Below are positions 46,957 through 57,999 of a stretch of 64,000 nucleotides of DNA, one piece after another (position 1 is the first letter of the stretch; each line of letters begins with the position of its first letter). This stretch comes from Corynebacterium kroppenstedtii DSM 44385 (GTDB taxonomy: Bacteria > Actinomycetota > Actinomycetes > Mycobacteriales > Mycobacteriaceae), in the NCBI RefSeq assembly GCF_000023145.1, contig NC_012704.1, positions 186,001 through 250,000 on the forward strand, given 5' to 3'. The notes beneath the pieces were generated by a model. The model did no database searches. It had not been told where the DNA came from and saw only the letters and a program-made list of their open reading frames with translations. Made by a program: the position numbers and the translations under genes.

Positions 46957-47805
46957 CTAATCGACGCCTTTACGCGAGAGCACAGTGGTGGACACGATCA
47001 TGACAACCAGAGCGATGGCCATGACCACCCACCCCATGCCGTGGACCTGGAAGTATTCCCCCAACACGATGTAACCCAAACTAAAAGCGACGATAGGTTC
47101 CGTGATGGTCATCGCCGGCAACGAATTCTTCAGCGCCCCCGCATTGAAGGACGACTGCTGGACCGCCGTTCCAATGGTCGCTCCAATAATGAGTGCATAG
47201 GTTTGCCACGCCAGAAGCCCACCGACGATGCCGTCTTGAACAAAAACGTCAATCGCAGCTTTGGAAAACACAGCGACGTAGCCAAACACGGCACCCGTGA
47301 CCACCCCGAGAAGCAACGCCTGCTCACGCCGAATCTGCCGGTAAGCAAATCGGTCAATAGCCGTGAGCACCACAATCCCTGTGACGACGGCAAGGATCCA
47401 CGTCATTAACGACGGGTGCGTATTCCCGGGGATCGGCCGGCCGAGGATCACCAGAACGGCCACCGCCGCGGTCAGCAAACCTGCCCATGTCATTTCCGAT
47501 AACGACACTCGACGCCCGTCGTACCGCGCGGACAGCGGGAGCGTAAACATGAGCGATAACACCAGAATCGGCTGCACGACCAGCAGCGTTCCGAAGGCCA
47601 ACGCGATGACTTGCAGGCCGTATCCACCCAGCGCGCAGAACGTTCCCGCCCACCACAGAGGTTTGGTGATCACGGTTAGAATGGGTGCGCCGCCGTCGTC
47701 GTCATTGGGGACTTCTTCTGCGATTCGGTGACGAACGACAGTGCCCCACGCGATTGTCAGCGCGGAGGCGAGGGCGAAAAGGATAGCAAGGGCGTTATTA
47801 TGCAT
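46957..47805 (-). CDS. DMT-superfamily (EamA/NIPA-like) membrane transporter
   Basis: 282 residues with nine or ten hydrophobic segments, from NALAILFALASALTIAWGTVV to the end. The first half has GYGLQVIALAFGTLLVVQPILVLSLMF and the second FNAGALKNSLPAMTITEPIVAFSLGYIVLGEY, the paired halves of the drug/metabolite exporter fold. The C-glutamicum-like position between leuA and lysC is conserved. The substrate is unknown. Monocistronic. Confidence 0.85.
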   Translation of the reverse strand: MHNNALAILFALASALTIAWGTVVRHRIAEEVPNDDDGGAPILTVITKPLWWAGTFCALGGYGLQVIALAFGTLLVVQPILVLSLMFTLPLSARYDGRRVSLSEMTWAGLLTAAVAVLVILGRPIPGNTHPSLMTWILAVVTGIVVLTAIDRFAYRQIRREQALLLGVVTGAVFGYVAVFSKAAIDVFVQDGIVGGLLAWQTYALIIGATIGTAVQQSSFNAGALKNSLPAMTITEPIVAFSLGYIVLGEYFQVHGMGWVVMAIALVVMIVSTTVLSRKGVD

Positions 47806-47935
47806 CGCCCATAAATTTAGCTGCTCGGTAGTTGAGGTATCCTCAAGGCCACACGTGTCGTGTCGGTTGTTGATGGTTTCATGTTCATGATGGTTCCGTC
47901 ACGTGCCCAGAGCGGATGAGGAAAGGCAGAACCCG

Positions 47936-50433
<2,498 letters not shown>

Positions 50434-50455
50434 AGGGAGTCGGTCTGAGCTGTGT

Positions 50456-50518
50456 GAGGGGGCCTGGGGGGACTTCCTCCTTTTTTCGAATACTGCTAGC
50501 GAACTGGGTAGCGCTAGC
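50456..50518 (-). terminator. Hairpins between convergent asd and sigC
   Basis: A run of GGGGGG...CCTCC followed by TTTTTT (asd side) and a 7-bp dyad GCTAGCG/CGCTAGC at 50495-50518 (sigC side) lie in the 87-base gap. Both are modest terminator candidates. Confidence 0.45.
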
Positions 50519-50520
50519 GT

Positions 50521-51129
50521 TTACCCGTGTGCCCGTTCCTGCACCGAGCTGAGGTGACGGTGTTTTTTCGTTGCGTGGTTTGACGTTGCCTCGATGAGGT
50601 CGGTGCGCGCCCGAGCTACCCGGGATCGAATCGTCCCCACGCGAACACCGACGATCGTCGCTGCTTCGTCGTAGGTGTATCCCAAGACCTGCGTAAGGAT
50701 GAGCGCTTCTCGGCGGTCGGGATCCAAATTCTCCATAAGGAGCTGCACGTCGACCCAGTCTGACCAGGAACTGCTGGCGGCAGTATTCGTTGCCGTGTGC
50801 TGATCAGCCACGGTTTCCCATTCCGTACCGGTAGACTGTGGCCGAGCCATGTCATGCCGGACGCTATCGACCCACACTCGTCGCGCAACGGAAAGCAGCC
50901 ACGTGCGCGCACTCGAACGGCCTGCAAACGTCGGCAAAGCAGAGATAATGCGCAGGTAGGTCTCTTGGGTGAGATCGTCGGCGCGGTCAATGTCGGCAAG
51001 ATGAGCAAGGAGACGCCAGACGTCCTTCTGGGTGCGTCGGATGAACTCGGTGAGCGCGGCCCGATCCCCCTGGCCGGCACGGAGAGCTAATGCTGTGACG
51101 CGTGCGTCGTCCTTGTCATGTCTTGTCAC
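50521..51129 (-). CDS. sigC: ECF-type RNA polymerase sigma factor, SigC-like
   Basis: 202 residues from GTG 51127-51129, preceded by AAGGTG at six bases; a GTG at 51138 would lie on top of that site. Region 2: HLADIDRADDLTQETYLRIISALPTFAGRSSARTWLLSVARR; region 4: REALILTQVLGYTYDEAATIVGVRVGTIRSRVARAR. No anti-sigma gene is next to it, as for SigC of C. glutamicum, which sits beside katA and responds to respiratory-chain copper/haem stress. Confidence 0.9.
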   Translation of the reverse strand: MTRHDKDDARVTALALRAGQGDRAALTEFIRRTQKDVWRLLAHLADIDRADDLTQETYLRIISALPTFAGRSSARTWLLSVARRVWVDSVRHDMARPQSTGTEWETVADQHTATNTAASSSWSDWVDVQLLMENLDPDRREALILTQVLGYTYDEAATIVGVRVGTIRSRVARARTDLIEATSNHATKKHRHLSSVQERAHG

Positions 51130-51236
51130 GGTATTCACCTTACCAAGTTGATGGAGAAAGTCACCTCTACCAGGGGTCTGTAGGAAGGCTATGGATCTAT
51201 CCTCCATTAATCTTAAAAACCTCTAGACGGAAAGAA

Positions 51237-51258
51237 CTTTAATAGGGTACAGTTAAAG
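51237..51258. promoter_or_regulatory. Palindrome in the katA upstream region
   Basis: CTTTAA and TTAAAG flank TAGGGTACAG, in which TAGGGT could serve as the -10 box. It sits 76 bases before the katA start and 108 bases from sigC. A peroxide, iron or haem-sensing regulator would fit, but the sequence does not name one. Confidence 0.4.
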
Positions 51259-51333
51259 GCGTATCGCACCGCTGGTGGGCTCTTTACCCCTGAATGACGA
51301 CGACATGAGCTCACCACATGAGAAGGAGGATCC

Positions 51334-52989
51334 ATGTCGAACGATAGTTCGCACGATCAGCGTTTTACCTCAGACGATGTCGCGCAGCGGGGAGTGTGCC
51401 CCGTTACCGGTCATGGTGCCCCGCAGGCTGATGGCCGGAGCATCTCAACCCGTGTCAACGGCGCTCCGAACGCATCTGAGGAGCACAGCGTGACCGTCGG
51501 CCGTGAAGGTCCCATCGCCCTGCATGATGTGTCGCTGGTGGAAAAATTGGCGCACTTCAACCGTGAGCGGATCCCAGAGCGTGTTGTTCACGCAAAGGGG
51601 TCAGGCGCATTCGGTGAGCTCACGATCACGGAAGATGTAACGCAGTACACGAAGGCGGACCTGTTCCAGCCGGGGCGCGTCACCCCGATGCTGGCCCGCT
51701 TCTCGACCGTCGCCGGAGAGCAAGGCAGCCCCGACGCTTGGCGCGATGTCCGTGGCTTTGCCCTGAAGTTCTACACCAATGAGGGCAACTACGACCTCGT
51801 CGGCAATAACACCCCAGTCTTCTTCATCCGCGATGGGATTAAGTTCCCCGACTTCATCCGCTCCCAGAAGCGGCTCGCGGGGCGCGGCACGATCGACGCC
51901 GACATGCGCTGGGACTTCTGGACCCGCACCCCAGAGAGCGCACACCAGGTGACCTACTTGATGGGCGACCGCGGAATCCCGAAGACCTTCCGCAATATGG
52001 ACGGTTTCGGCTCCCACACCTACCAGTGGATCAACGCCAAGGGGGAGCGGTTCTGGATCAAGTACCACTTCAAGACCCGCCAGGGATGGGATTTCCTTAC
52101 CGACGAAGAAGCCGCGAAACTGGTCGGCGAAGATGCTGACAGCCACCGCGAGGACCTGTACGCGGCGATTGAGCGCGGCGACTACCCGACATGGGACGTT
52201 AAGGTGCAGATTATGCCCCTGGAGGAAGCCGCTGGCTACAAGGTCAACCCGTTCGATTTGACGAAGACGTGGAGCCAGAAAGACTATCCGCTGATTCCTG
52301 TGGGGCACTTCACGCTGAACCGGAACCCGGAGAATTTCTTTGCGCAGATTGAATCCGCGGCATTCGAGCCGTCGAACCTGGTCCCAGGGATTGGGCTCTC
52401 GCCGGATAAGATGCTGCTTTCCCGCGCTTTCGCTTATGCCGATGCAAAGCGTTACCGCCTCGGTGTGAATGCTGATCAAATTCCGGTGAACAAGCCAGTG
52501 TGCCCCGTGAACAGCTATGCCAAGGATGGAGCCGCTGTGTACGACTTCCCGCCAGCTTCTGAGCCGACGTATTCGCCGAACCGCTTTGAGCGCGGTGGCG
52601 GGTACATGGACGTCGACGGTACCGACGCTGAGGGAACCGGCGCTGTGCAGAAAGACATTGCGCCCGGTGAGTCCAAGTACGGCTTTGGCCGCGGCCAGGA
52701 GTCCGGCTTAGGTGCTGCTGAAGAACTCGGACTCTGGGATGACAACTACGGCGGCGATTTAACTCGCGGTGCCTATGTTCGTCATCCAGAGGACGATGAT
52801 TTCTCCCAGGCTGGTGCCTTAGTCCGGGATGTGATGGACGACGCCGCCCGCGATCGTCTGGCCAACAACATTGTTGGTGCGATGGCTGGCGTGTCCGACC
52901 AGGTCGCTAAGCAGGCCTTCAATTACTGGACCCACGTTGACGAGTGGTTGGGCGCGGAAGTCGAAAAGCGCTTTACCGCGTCGAAGTAG
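51334..52989 (+). CDS. katA: Monofunctional haem catalase
   Basis: 551 residues; AAGGAGG five bases from the ATG. Catalytic His in [17 protein letters not shown], Asn in [21 protein letters not shown], and the haem-ligand Tyr in [17 protein letters not shown]. Clade typical of small-subunit catalases, with an N-terminal tail of about 45 residues ([16 protein letters not shown]). It breaks down H2O2 in the cytoplasm. Divergent from sigC; together with the OsmC/Ohr gene behind it, it forms a peroxide-defence block. Confidence 0.97.
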   Translation: MSNDSSHDQRFTSDDVAQRGVCPVTGHGAPQADGRSISTRVNGAPNASEEHSVTVGREGPIALHDVSLVEKLAHFNRERIPERVVHAKGSGAFGELTITEDVTQYTKADLFQPGRVTPMLARFSTVAGEQGSPDAWRDVRGFALKFYTNEGNYDLVGNNTPVFFIRDGIKFPDFIRSQKRLAGRGTIDADMRWDFWTRTPESAHQVTYLMGDRGIPKTFRNMDGFGSHTYQWINAKGERFWIKYHFKTRQGWDFLTDEEAAKLVGEDADSHREDLYAAIERGDYPTWDVKVQIMPLEEAAGYKVNPFDLTKTWSQKDYPLIPVGHFTLNRNPENFFAQIESAAFEPSNLVPGIGLSPDKMLLSRAFAYADAKRYRLGVNADQIPVNKPVCPVNSYAKDGAAVYDFPPASEPTYSPNRFERGGGYMDVDGTDAEGTGAVQKDIAPGESKYGFGRGQESGLGAAEELGLWDDNYGGDLTRGAYVRHPEDDDFSQAGALVRDVMDDAARDRLANNIVGAMAGVSDQVAKQAFNYWTHVDEWLGAEVEKRFTASK

Positions 52990-53155
52990 TGACGTCGGAA
53001 CAGTGACGGTGAAGGCAACGTAACAACATAACGGACTAGTCTTCGCGTATTGACCCCGGTCTTAACCCCGGTCCGTTCTTCACATGGGTGAAGGGATCGG
53101 GGTTTCCGCGTACCGTGGGTGGTGTTTCGTATCCACGATGAAGTTAGGAGTTTTT

Positions 53156-53587
53156 ATGTCTGATGCTCTGTACACCGCACGCGTGACTTCAACGGGTGGT
53201 GGACGTGATGGCCATGTAGCTAGCGACGATGGCCATATTGATCTGGACGTTCGCCCGCCGAAGGCGATGGGTGGATCTGGTGAAGGCACGAATCCCGAAC
53301 AGCTGGTCGCTGCTGGCTGGGCTGCGTGCTTCAATAGTGCGCTTCAGTTGATTGCCAAGCAGAGTGGCGCTGATCTGGACAAAGCCCCAGAAGTTACCGT
53401 CGAGTGCTCTTTGGTGAAAGACGAGAACGACGGTGGCTTCAGGATTAAGGCTGCTCTGGATGTCACCATCTTCGGTGTTTCGGAGGACCAAGCGAAGGAT
53501 TTCGCGGAGCAGGCCGACGCGATGTGTCCGTATTCCAAGGCTTTCCGCGGTGATAGCGAGACTGTCGTTACTGCGCACGCGAAGTAA
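53156..53587 (+). CDS. Organic hydroperoxide reductase, OsmC/Ohr family
   Basis: 143 residues from ATG 53156 (AGGAG seven bases before). The two redox cysteines are in LVAAGWAACFNSAL and AMCPYSKAFRG; the partner Glu/Arg motif is GTNPEQLVAAG and GGSGEGTNP. Length and start (MSDALYTARVTSTGGGRDGH) are those of Ohr, which reduces fatty-acid peroxides with lipoamide electrons. Beside katA, 166 bases after it; no OhrR gene seen. Confidence 0.9.
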   Translation: MSDALYTARVTSTGGGRDGHVASDDGHIDLDVRPPKAMGGSGEGTNPEQLVAAGWAACFNSALQLIAKQSGADLDKAPEVTVECSLVKDENDGGFRIKAALDVTIFGVSEDQAKDFAEQADAMCPYSKAFRGDSETVVTAHAK

Positions 53588-53741
53588 CCCTCAAACGTGA
53601 AGTATTTCTGAACGAGGTGGTTGAGTAGCAGAAAGCTGCTTAAGCGCCTACGTAACACAGCGCTTCAATGGGGAACGGGGTTCTACTAACGATTCCGACC
53701 CTTGAGGCGATTCGTGCTTTTAGTGCTATCTGCGCGCAAAA

Positions 53742-53794
53742 CCTCTCACGGTGGAGCCATATTCTCCGTGCGGAGATGACGCCACCGTGAGAGG
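53742..53794. terminator. Large double hairpin
   Basis: CCTCTCACGGTGG and its exact inverse CCACCGTGAGAGG enclose a smaller hairpin TCTCCGtgCGGAGA. It lies between the convergent ohr and small-peptide operon. No T run; could stop both transcripts or be a stable structured RNA. Confidence 0.55.
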
Positions 53795-53856
53795 TGACTG
53801 GTGAACGCTGGAAAGGATAAAAGCAGCGCTCACACGGGTATCACTTATTAAGCGTA

Positions 53857-54039
53857 TTACTTGATAAGTGCACCAACGAGTTTAACGATGTTGGATGCGA
53901 GACCGGAGATGTCTCCAAACCATCCTGCAATCGTGTTGGCATCGATTTGTCCGGCAAGATCTCCTGCCTTGGAACCAGAGTTCACAGTATCATCCATTCC
54001 GGATGCTGCGTCGGCTGCCTTGGAGTAGTTGAAGTTCAT
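53857..54039 (-). CDS. 60-residue amphipathic peptide, PorH/PorA-like in design
   Basis: Start ATG 54037-54039 has AGAGGATC before it; the longer frame to 54117 is not needed. It begins MNFNYSKAADAASGMDDTVN, has no signal peptide and no Cys, and ends in an amphipathic helix (IAGWFGDISGLASNIVKLVG) with a Lys end. Size and plan are those of the corynebacterial PorA/PorH class of mycomembrane peptides, which lack Sec signals, but I see no clear sequence match. Last gene of a four-gene run. Confidence 0.7.
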   Translation of the reverse strand: MNFNYSKAADAASGMDDTVNSGSKAGDLAGQIDANTIAGWFGDISGLASNIVKLVGALIK

Positions 54040-54079
54040 AAGATCCTCTTCATGCGGGGTAGCTGGAACGTCGGGTGTA

Positions 54080-54187
54080 TTAAACAAACTTCCCGATCGT
54101 GTCCAGAATGAATTCAACGATGTTTACAGCGTAGCGGGCTGCATCTTCATCAAAATAACCGGGGAACGGCTGTTGACCAGTAGGCAT
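54080..54187 (-). CDS. 35-residue amphipathic peptide
   Basis: ATG 54185-54187 has GAGAGGT six bases before it. The peptide starts MPTGQQPFPGYFDEDAARY and ends AVNIVEFILDTIGKFV, an amphipathic helix with an acidic front and one Lys. It has no signal peptide. Only 40 bases separate it from the 60-residue gene; C. glutamicum porA and porH form a similar pair of tiny genes. It is below most gene-finder limits. The good ribosome-binding site and the spacing make me confident it is translated. Confidence 0.65.
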   Translation of the reverse strand: MPTGQQPFPGYFDEDAARYAVNIVEFILDTIGKFV

Positions 54188-54241
54188 ATCTGACCTCTCT
54201 TTATGGAAGCCCGTGGTGTTAACGGGACTGAGTTAATTTCT

Positions 54242-54838
54242 TTATGTAAAGCTAATAGTCGAGTTGGCGTCGTTAAAGTCGCTGTGGGACGCGAGCGGTG
54301 CGACGCGCTTACACATCAAGGCACACCTTTGATCGACTTTTTGGGGGCGGCCGTCCTGGCGTACGTCATTGGCGTTGTAAACGTTGACGGTTCCGATCAG
54401 CTGCTCACCAGCCTGAGTGCTACCGGGCGACTTAATTCCGAGATCGATATTGATCTTCCCGTCTTCTGTCGCGCGGTAGGTTTGCCAGGTGTAGACCACG
54501 ATGTTGCTGGTCTCGTTTGACTTCACCAGGCCGGCGCGGACTGTGTAGTACTGTCCGGGGGTGAAACCTGTGCCATCAGCCTTGACCTGAACGGTGGCGA
54601 AGCTCTGAGCCTGGACAGTGTGGCTTCCGTCAGCCTTGTTGGTGAAGGATACGTTATTTAGTGCACCTTCGGCGTGGTCAGGATTGACCGGGGATTCAAT
54701 AACGTTTGAAGGATCCCACCAGCGTGAGGGCCAGTCGGCGCTTGACGCCATTGCTGGGGTGGCGGAGCCGGCGACGACGGCGGCAGCTGCCAAGGTCCCA
54801 GCTGCGATGCGGGAAATCTTTGACGTGAAGAAGTTCAT
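54242..54838 (-). CDS. Sec-secreted protein of unknown function within the small-peptide operon
   Basis: 198 residues; GGAAGG precedes ATG 54836-54838. Signal peptide KISRIAAGTLAAAAVVAGSATPAMASS, cleaved after AMA. The mature part looks like an Ig-like or beta-sandwich domain (SHTVQAQSFATVQVKADGTGF; YYTVRAGLVKSNETSNIVVYTWQTY) with one Cys pair near the end (QRCALMCKRV). It resembles nothing I can name. It is translated two bases after the 48-residue peptide gene and 54 bases before the 35-residue one, so it belongs with the peptides. Confidence 0.75.
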   Translation of the reverse strand: MNFFTSKISRIAAGTLAAAAVVAGSATPAMASSADWPSRWWDPSNVIESPVNPDHAEGALNNVSFTNKADGSHTVQAQSFATVQVKADGTGFTPGQYYTVRAGLVKSNETSNIVVYTWQTYRATEDGKINIDLGIKSPGSTQAGEQLIGTVNVYNANDVRQDGRPQKVDQRCALMCKRVAPLASHSDFNDANSTISFT

Positions 54839-54840
54839 TC

Positions 54841-54987
54841 TTAGAGCCTTCCGAGTGCGAAGCCGATCATCGAGTTAGCAGCTTCGACGAGGTATGGTCC
54901 AATTTCCGTGATCCAGTGAAATGCTGGGTATGGATCGTTCGGCGGATCGAGTGGCTGGTATGCGTTCGGGTTGGTATCTGCACCCAT
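54841..54987 (-). CDS. 48-residue amphipathic peptide
   Basis: ATG 54985-54987 with AGGAAAG before it. It begins MGADTNPNAYQPLDPPNDPY, a Pro/Asn-rich front, then an amphipathic, glycine-bearing helix (ITEIGPYLVEAANSMIGFAL) ending GRL. No signal peptide. First gene of the operon: its stop lies two bases before the secreted-protein ATG. The pairing of a Sec protein with three signal-less peptides is the striking part. Confidence 0.65.
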   Translation of the reverse strand: MGADTNPNAYQPLDPPNDPYPAFHWITEIGPYLVEAANSMIGFALGRL

Positions 54988-55147
54988 GACTTTCCTCCAG
55001 GTGTGATGATCTTTGTCGACGACGGATGGAGCAACCACAACGTAGGGGAAACTTATCGACGTCGAAAACGTGTCGTGCTGTATTCGGCGGTGGCAGGGGC
55101 CGTCGTCATTGTTTTGACTGACTATTTGCCCGCTCATATAAGCGCGC

Positions 55148-55169
55148 AAAAGACCCCACGGGGGTCTTT
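55148..55169 (-). terminator. Rho-independent terminator of the 85-residue gene
   Basis: AAAAGACCCC and GGGGTCTTT form a tight stem with loop ACG, followed on the minus strand by a short T run. Confidence 0.8.
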
Positions 55170-55186
55170 CACAGCACGTAAATCTT

Positions 55187-55444
55187 TTAGCCAGCGAGGC
55201 CCTTGACCAGGCCCATGATTGCGGAAGCCAGGGTGGTGGCTGAACCGATGAGGCTGGTCAGAGTGTTGATGTTGAAGCCGTCGAAGAAGCTGCTGGCGTG
55301 CTCGCTAGCAGACGAAGCAGCGTCAGAAGCAGATGAAGCATGCTCGCTAGCCGTCGATGCAGCGGAGGAAGCGGCGTCAGAAGCGGAGGATGCGGAATCG
55401 GAAGCGGCCTGCGCTGCCTCTGCGGCGTAGGAAAAAGCGGACAT
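55187..55444 (-). CDS. 85-residue Ala/Ser-rich peptide with an amphipathic C-terminus
   Basis: ATG 55442-55444 has GGAAGGA nine bases upstream. Residues 8-52 are Ala/Ser/Asp/His repeats (SASSASDAASSAASTASEHA, twice), likely a stiff helical or extended rod. The end, FFDGFNINTLTSLIGSATTL then ASAIMGLVKGLAG, is hydrophobic-amphipathic as in the 60-residue peptide. No Sec signal. It is its own transcription unit, upstream of the peptide operon, with its own terminator. It may be another PorA/PorH-type surface peptide. Confidence 0.7.
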   Translation of the reverse strand: MSAFSYAAEAAQAASDSASSASDAASSAASTASEHASSASDAASSASEHASSFFDGFNINTLTSLIGSATTLASAIMGLVKGLAG

Positions 55445-55935
55445 AACAATCCTTCCAAGAAAGTAGACAAAGTGTTGTCGCTAGCTGATGAGGACTTCGG
55501 TACCGTCTTCCCGCTGGCGGGAAAAGATCGGTCAGTCTCACCGGGCTTACCGTTCCATAACTTACGAGAGTGACAAGTTAAAAGATAAGGAGAACTAGGA
55601 TTATTTCACCTTCTGTTAACCGAATCTCGCGGATTTAAGCCGTCGAAGTTAGCGACTGCATGGCTGCAGATGTTAAGTATTTTTGAGGGAAAATCCACTT
55701 AAGCTGGGGTCGAACCGAGTTTCATGTTGAAGACGGTGAGTGGGTAGGAAGCTAAATCTGTTGATTCTTTCACACTGTTACACTTACCCCTATATTGGGG
55801 GTATTTGATAGGTGTGCATGCGGTGGCCGGCCGAAAGTGCTGGCACGGAACGTCTAATACAAGACGTTCCGCCGGGGGTTTCCTGCAGGGGCCTTTCGCC
55901 AGGAAAATCCCGCGCGCTAGCGCACATTGAGCGAG
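55445..55935. other. Intergenic region upstream of the 85-residue gene
   Basis: About 490 bases, no gene. It must hold the promoter of the 85-residue gene. Near the hisC end it has a 9-bp perfect dyad (GGAACGTCT/AGACGTTCC, 55847-55870) and a second hairpin (GGGTTTCCTG...CCAGGAAAATCCC, 55876-55911); either may end the hisC transcript. Confidence 0.45.
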
Positions 55936-57006
55936 CTACGCAATAGACCGAAGGGTGCTAATGAGTTGATCGGTCTCGTCAGTATTTGTGACGGTGATCC
56001 GCACTCCGTCACTGCTGAAGCACCGGACAAGGATATGTTCCTTCCCCAGGGCCTCGGTGAACGCATCAGATTGACCCCCAAGATTTAACCAGAGGAAGTT
56101 CGCCTGGGACTCTGGAATGTCATACTCGGTCAAATTCCACCGTGACGAGTGGATGAATTCGTTAATAAGGAAGTCGCGCAGGCGATGGCGCTGCGGAATC
56201 GTCCGAGAGACTCTCTCGGCTTTACTCTCAGGGCTGTTGAGGCACGCAATCGCAGCATCGTGGGCCATCGTGCTCACCGAGAACGGAACCTGGGTGCGGT
56301 TGAGTGCGCTAATGATCTCTGGGGTCCCAATCATGTAACCAACACGTGCGCCAGCCAGGCCATAACACTTAGAGAAGGTACGGGCGAAGCAAACATTAGG
56401 GTGTCGTCGCACAAGGCCCAGTGAATCCGGTGTGAGCTCGTCGTCGGTGTAATCCAGGTATGCCTCGTCGATACACACAGTGACACGCTCCGGAACGCGC
56501 GTAAAGAAGGCCTCTAGTTCGTCCTCTGTAACAAGTGTCCCCGTCGGGTTATTGGGGTTACATAAGATAATGAGCGACGTTTTGTCGGTGATGGCATCGG
56601 CCATGGCGTCGAGGTCGTGGCGATGGTGAGCATCGAGTGGGACCGCGACAGGGGTGGCTCCGGCGATCCTACTGAGGATGGGATATGCCTCGAATGACCT
56701 CCACGCGAAGAGCGTTTCGTCGCCGTCTTTGCAGGTGGCCAGAATGAGCTGCTGAAGAAGCGAAGAGGAGCCACATCCGATTGCTACTTCATTAATTGCG
56801 ACCCCGTGGAGATCGGCGATAGCGTGATGCAAAGGTGAAGTCGCCATATGAGGGTAGCGGTTGAGGGTGTGCGCTGCGGATGTAATCGCTTCAATCGCGG
56901 CGGGGAGCGGCGGCTCAGAAGTTTCGTTGCTGGCTAGGACCAGGGCATCGTCGGCCTTTTTACCGGGCGTATATGTGGGAAGTTGGTCTAAGTCGGGGCG
57001 GATCAT
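55936..57006 (-). CDS. pat: Aromatic / histidinol-phosphate aminotransferase (Pat-type)
   Basis: 356 residues, PLP fold type I. Asn/Pro region LILCNPNNPTGTLVTEDELEAF, DEAYLDYT, PLP lysine in FARTFSKCYGLAGARVGYMIG and the phosphate-loop SSSLLQQL. Corynebacteria have a hisC and a second copy, pat, for phenylalanine/tyrosine; the present one is not in a his operon, so Pat is preferred. tyrA (62.8 kb) produces the keto acid such an enzyme uses. Confidence 0.85.
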   Translation of the reverse strand: MIRPDLDQLPTYTPGKKADDALVLASNETSEPPLPAAIEAITSAAHTLNRYPHMATSPLHHAIADLHGVAINEVAIGCGSSSLLQQLILATCKDGDETLFAWRSFEAYPILSRIAGATPVAVPLDAHHRHDLDAMADAITDKTSLIILCNPNNPTGTLVTEDELEAFFTRVPERVTVCIDEAYLDYTDDELTPDSLGLVRRHPNVCFARTFSKCYGLAGARVGYMIGTPEIISALNRTQVPFSVSTMAHDAAIACLNSPESKAERVSRTIPQRHRLRDFLINEFIHSSRWNLTEYDIPESQANFLWLNLGGQSDAFTEALGKEHILVRCFSSDGVRITVTNTDETDQLISTLRSIA

Positions 57007-57261
57007 TCTTGTAATGGTAAGCCGGGGATTATGCGGCGCAAAAGTGGAGTAAAAGTGCGGTATGTGCCGCTGGGGAAATGTCGGGGGTTGTGGTGGTCTT
57101 TGCGGGTGCCGTTGAGGGGTAGCTCGCTTGCCGACGTTGTAGGTAGTGGTGTTTGTCTTCTCTAGTTGGTCCCTGTAGTATCGCCTACGGAATTCGCGAC
57201 AGCGGTGTCTTCTTGATCAGTGGAAGCTGATCACGATCGACATTGTGCCGTGATTTTCGCT

Positions 57262-57349
57262 GGAGGTGTGCCAGAGCGGCCGAATGGGGCTCCCTGCTAA
57301 GGAGTTGACTCGCAAGGGTCCGAAGGTTCAAATCCTTTCACCTCCGCCA
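57262..57349 (+). tRNA. tRNA-Ser (anticodon GCU)
   Basis: GGAGGTG...CACCTCC acceptor, encoded CCA, a long variable arm, and anticodon loop CTGCTAA. 88 bases. Confidence 0.97.
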
Positions 57350-57355
57350 TTTTTT

Positions 57356-57392
57356 AGCGCCTACTTCACTTTGTGTGGGGTAGGCGCTTTTC
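57356..57392 (+). terminator. Terminator after tRNA-Ser(GCU)
   Basis: AGCGCCTAC pairs with GTAGGCGCT and is followed by TTTT. Confidence 0.85.
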
Positions 57393-57537
57393 GATTGTGT
57401 ACCAGCGGGATATGGAGTGGGGCGGGGCGTTAAGCAGCTGCTTAGGCTATGTGTTTTCGGGTCCTTGTGCGCTATTTTTCCTGATAAATGAATGAATTTG
57501 GGGGTCTGGCTCCCTCTGTGTAATATATGTCCCTGTT

Positions 57538-57610
57538 GCGCTCGTAGCTCAACGGATAGAGCATCTGACTACGGATCAGAAGGTTGGGGGTTCGAATCCC
57601 TTCGAGCGCA
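57538..57610 (+). tRNA. tRNA-Arg (anticodon ACG)
   Basis: GCGCTCG...CGAGCGC acceptor, anticodon loop CTACGGA, T loop GTTCGAATC. CCA is not encoded. ACG needs A-to-I editing by TadA, whose associated gene starts at the right edge. Confidence 0.96.
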
Positions 57611-57613
57611 CAA

Positions 57614-57650
57614 CCAAGCCCCTCACCGCAGTATCGCGGAGAGGGGCTTT
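57614..57650 (+). terminator. Terminator after tRNA-Arg
   Basis: AAGCCCCTc and aGAGGGGCTTT flank an inner CCGC/GCGG stem, ending in TTT. Confidence 0.8.
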
Positions 57651-57726
57651 GGCAATCCGTGAAGTTGGCGCATGTGCATGCTCACGCTGACGTGATCGCC
57701 AAATCCGGAATCCCGTTTTCTCGTGT

Positions 57727-57999
57727 TCACATCCCGGAATTGTCTATTTCATCAAGATAACGAGAACGCACACGCTCATAGATGGCCTGGGCACGCTCCG
57801 GCGTCATCTGTCCGTGCGTGGGCGACTCTACAATGGCTGCAACACTATCTTCGGTGGGTTTCTATCCTGCTAGAACACCGCTTTGCATGGCCTCCACAAC
57901 AGTGTGAAGGCGTTCCGCATCCAGACCTTGCAATGCATTGGGGAATGCTGCCTTGTAAGCTTCAACGCCACGTAAGAAGTTGTAGTCAACAGTGGGCAT
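57727..57999 (-). pseudogene. VbhA-like (Fic-type) antitoxin, broken by an in-frame TAG
   Basis: ATG 57997-57999 (TAGGGA upstream) reads MPTVDYNFLRGVEAYKAAFP and on to GVLAG, where TAG at 57862-57864 interrupts, followed in frame by KPTEDSVAAIVESPTHG and MTPERAQAIYERVRSRYLDE to TGA. TGG to TAG explains the stop: LxGWxPT is the expected sequence of this small helical family, which includes antitoxins that block Fic AMP-transferases. No toxin lies next to it. The intact protein would be 90 residues. The family call is from the pattern only. Confidence 0.6.
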
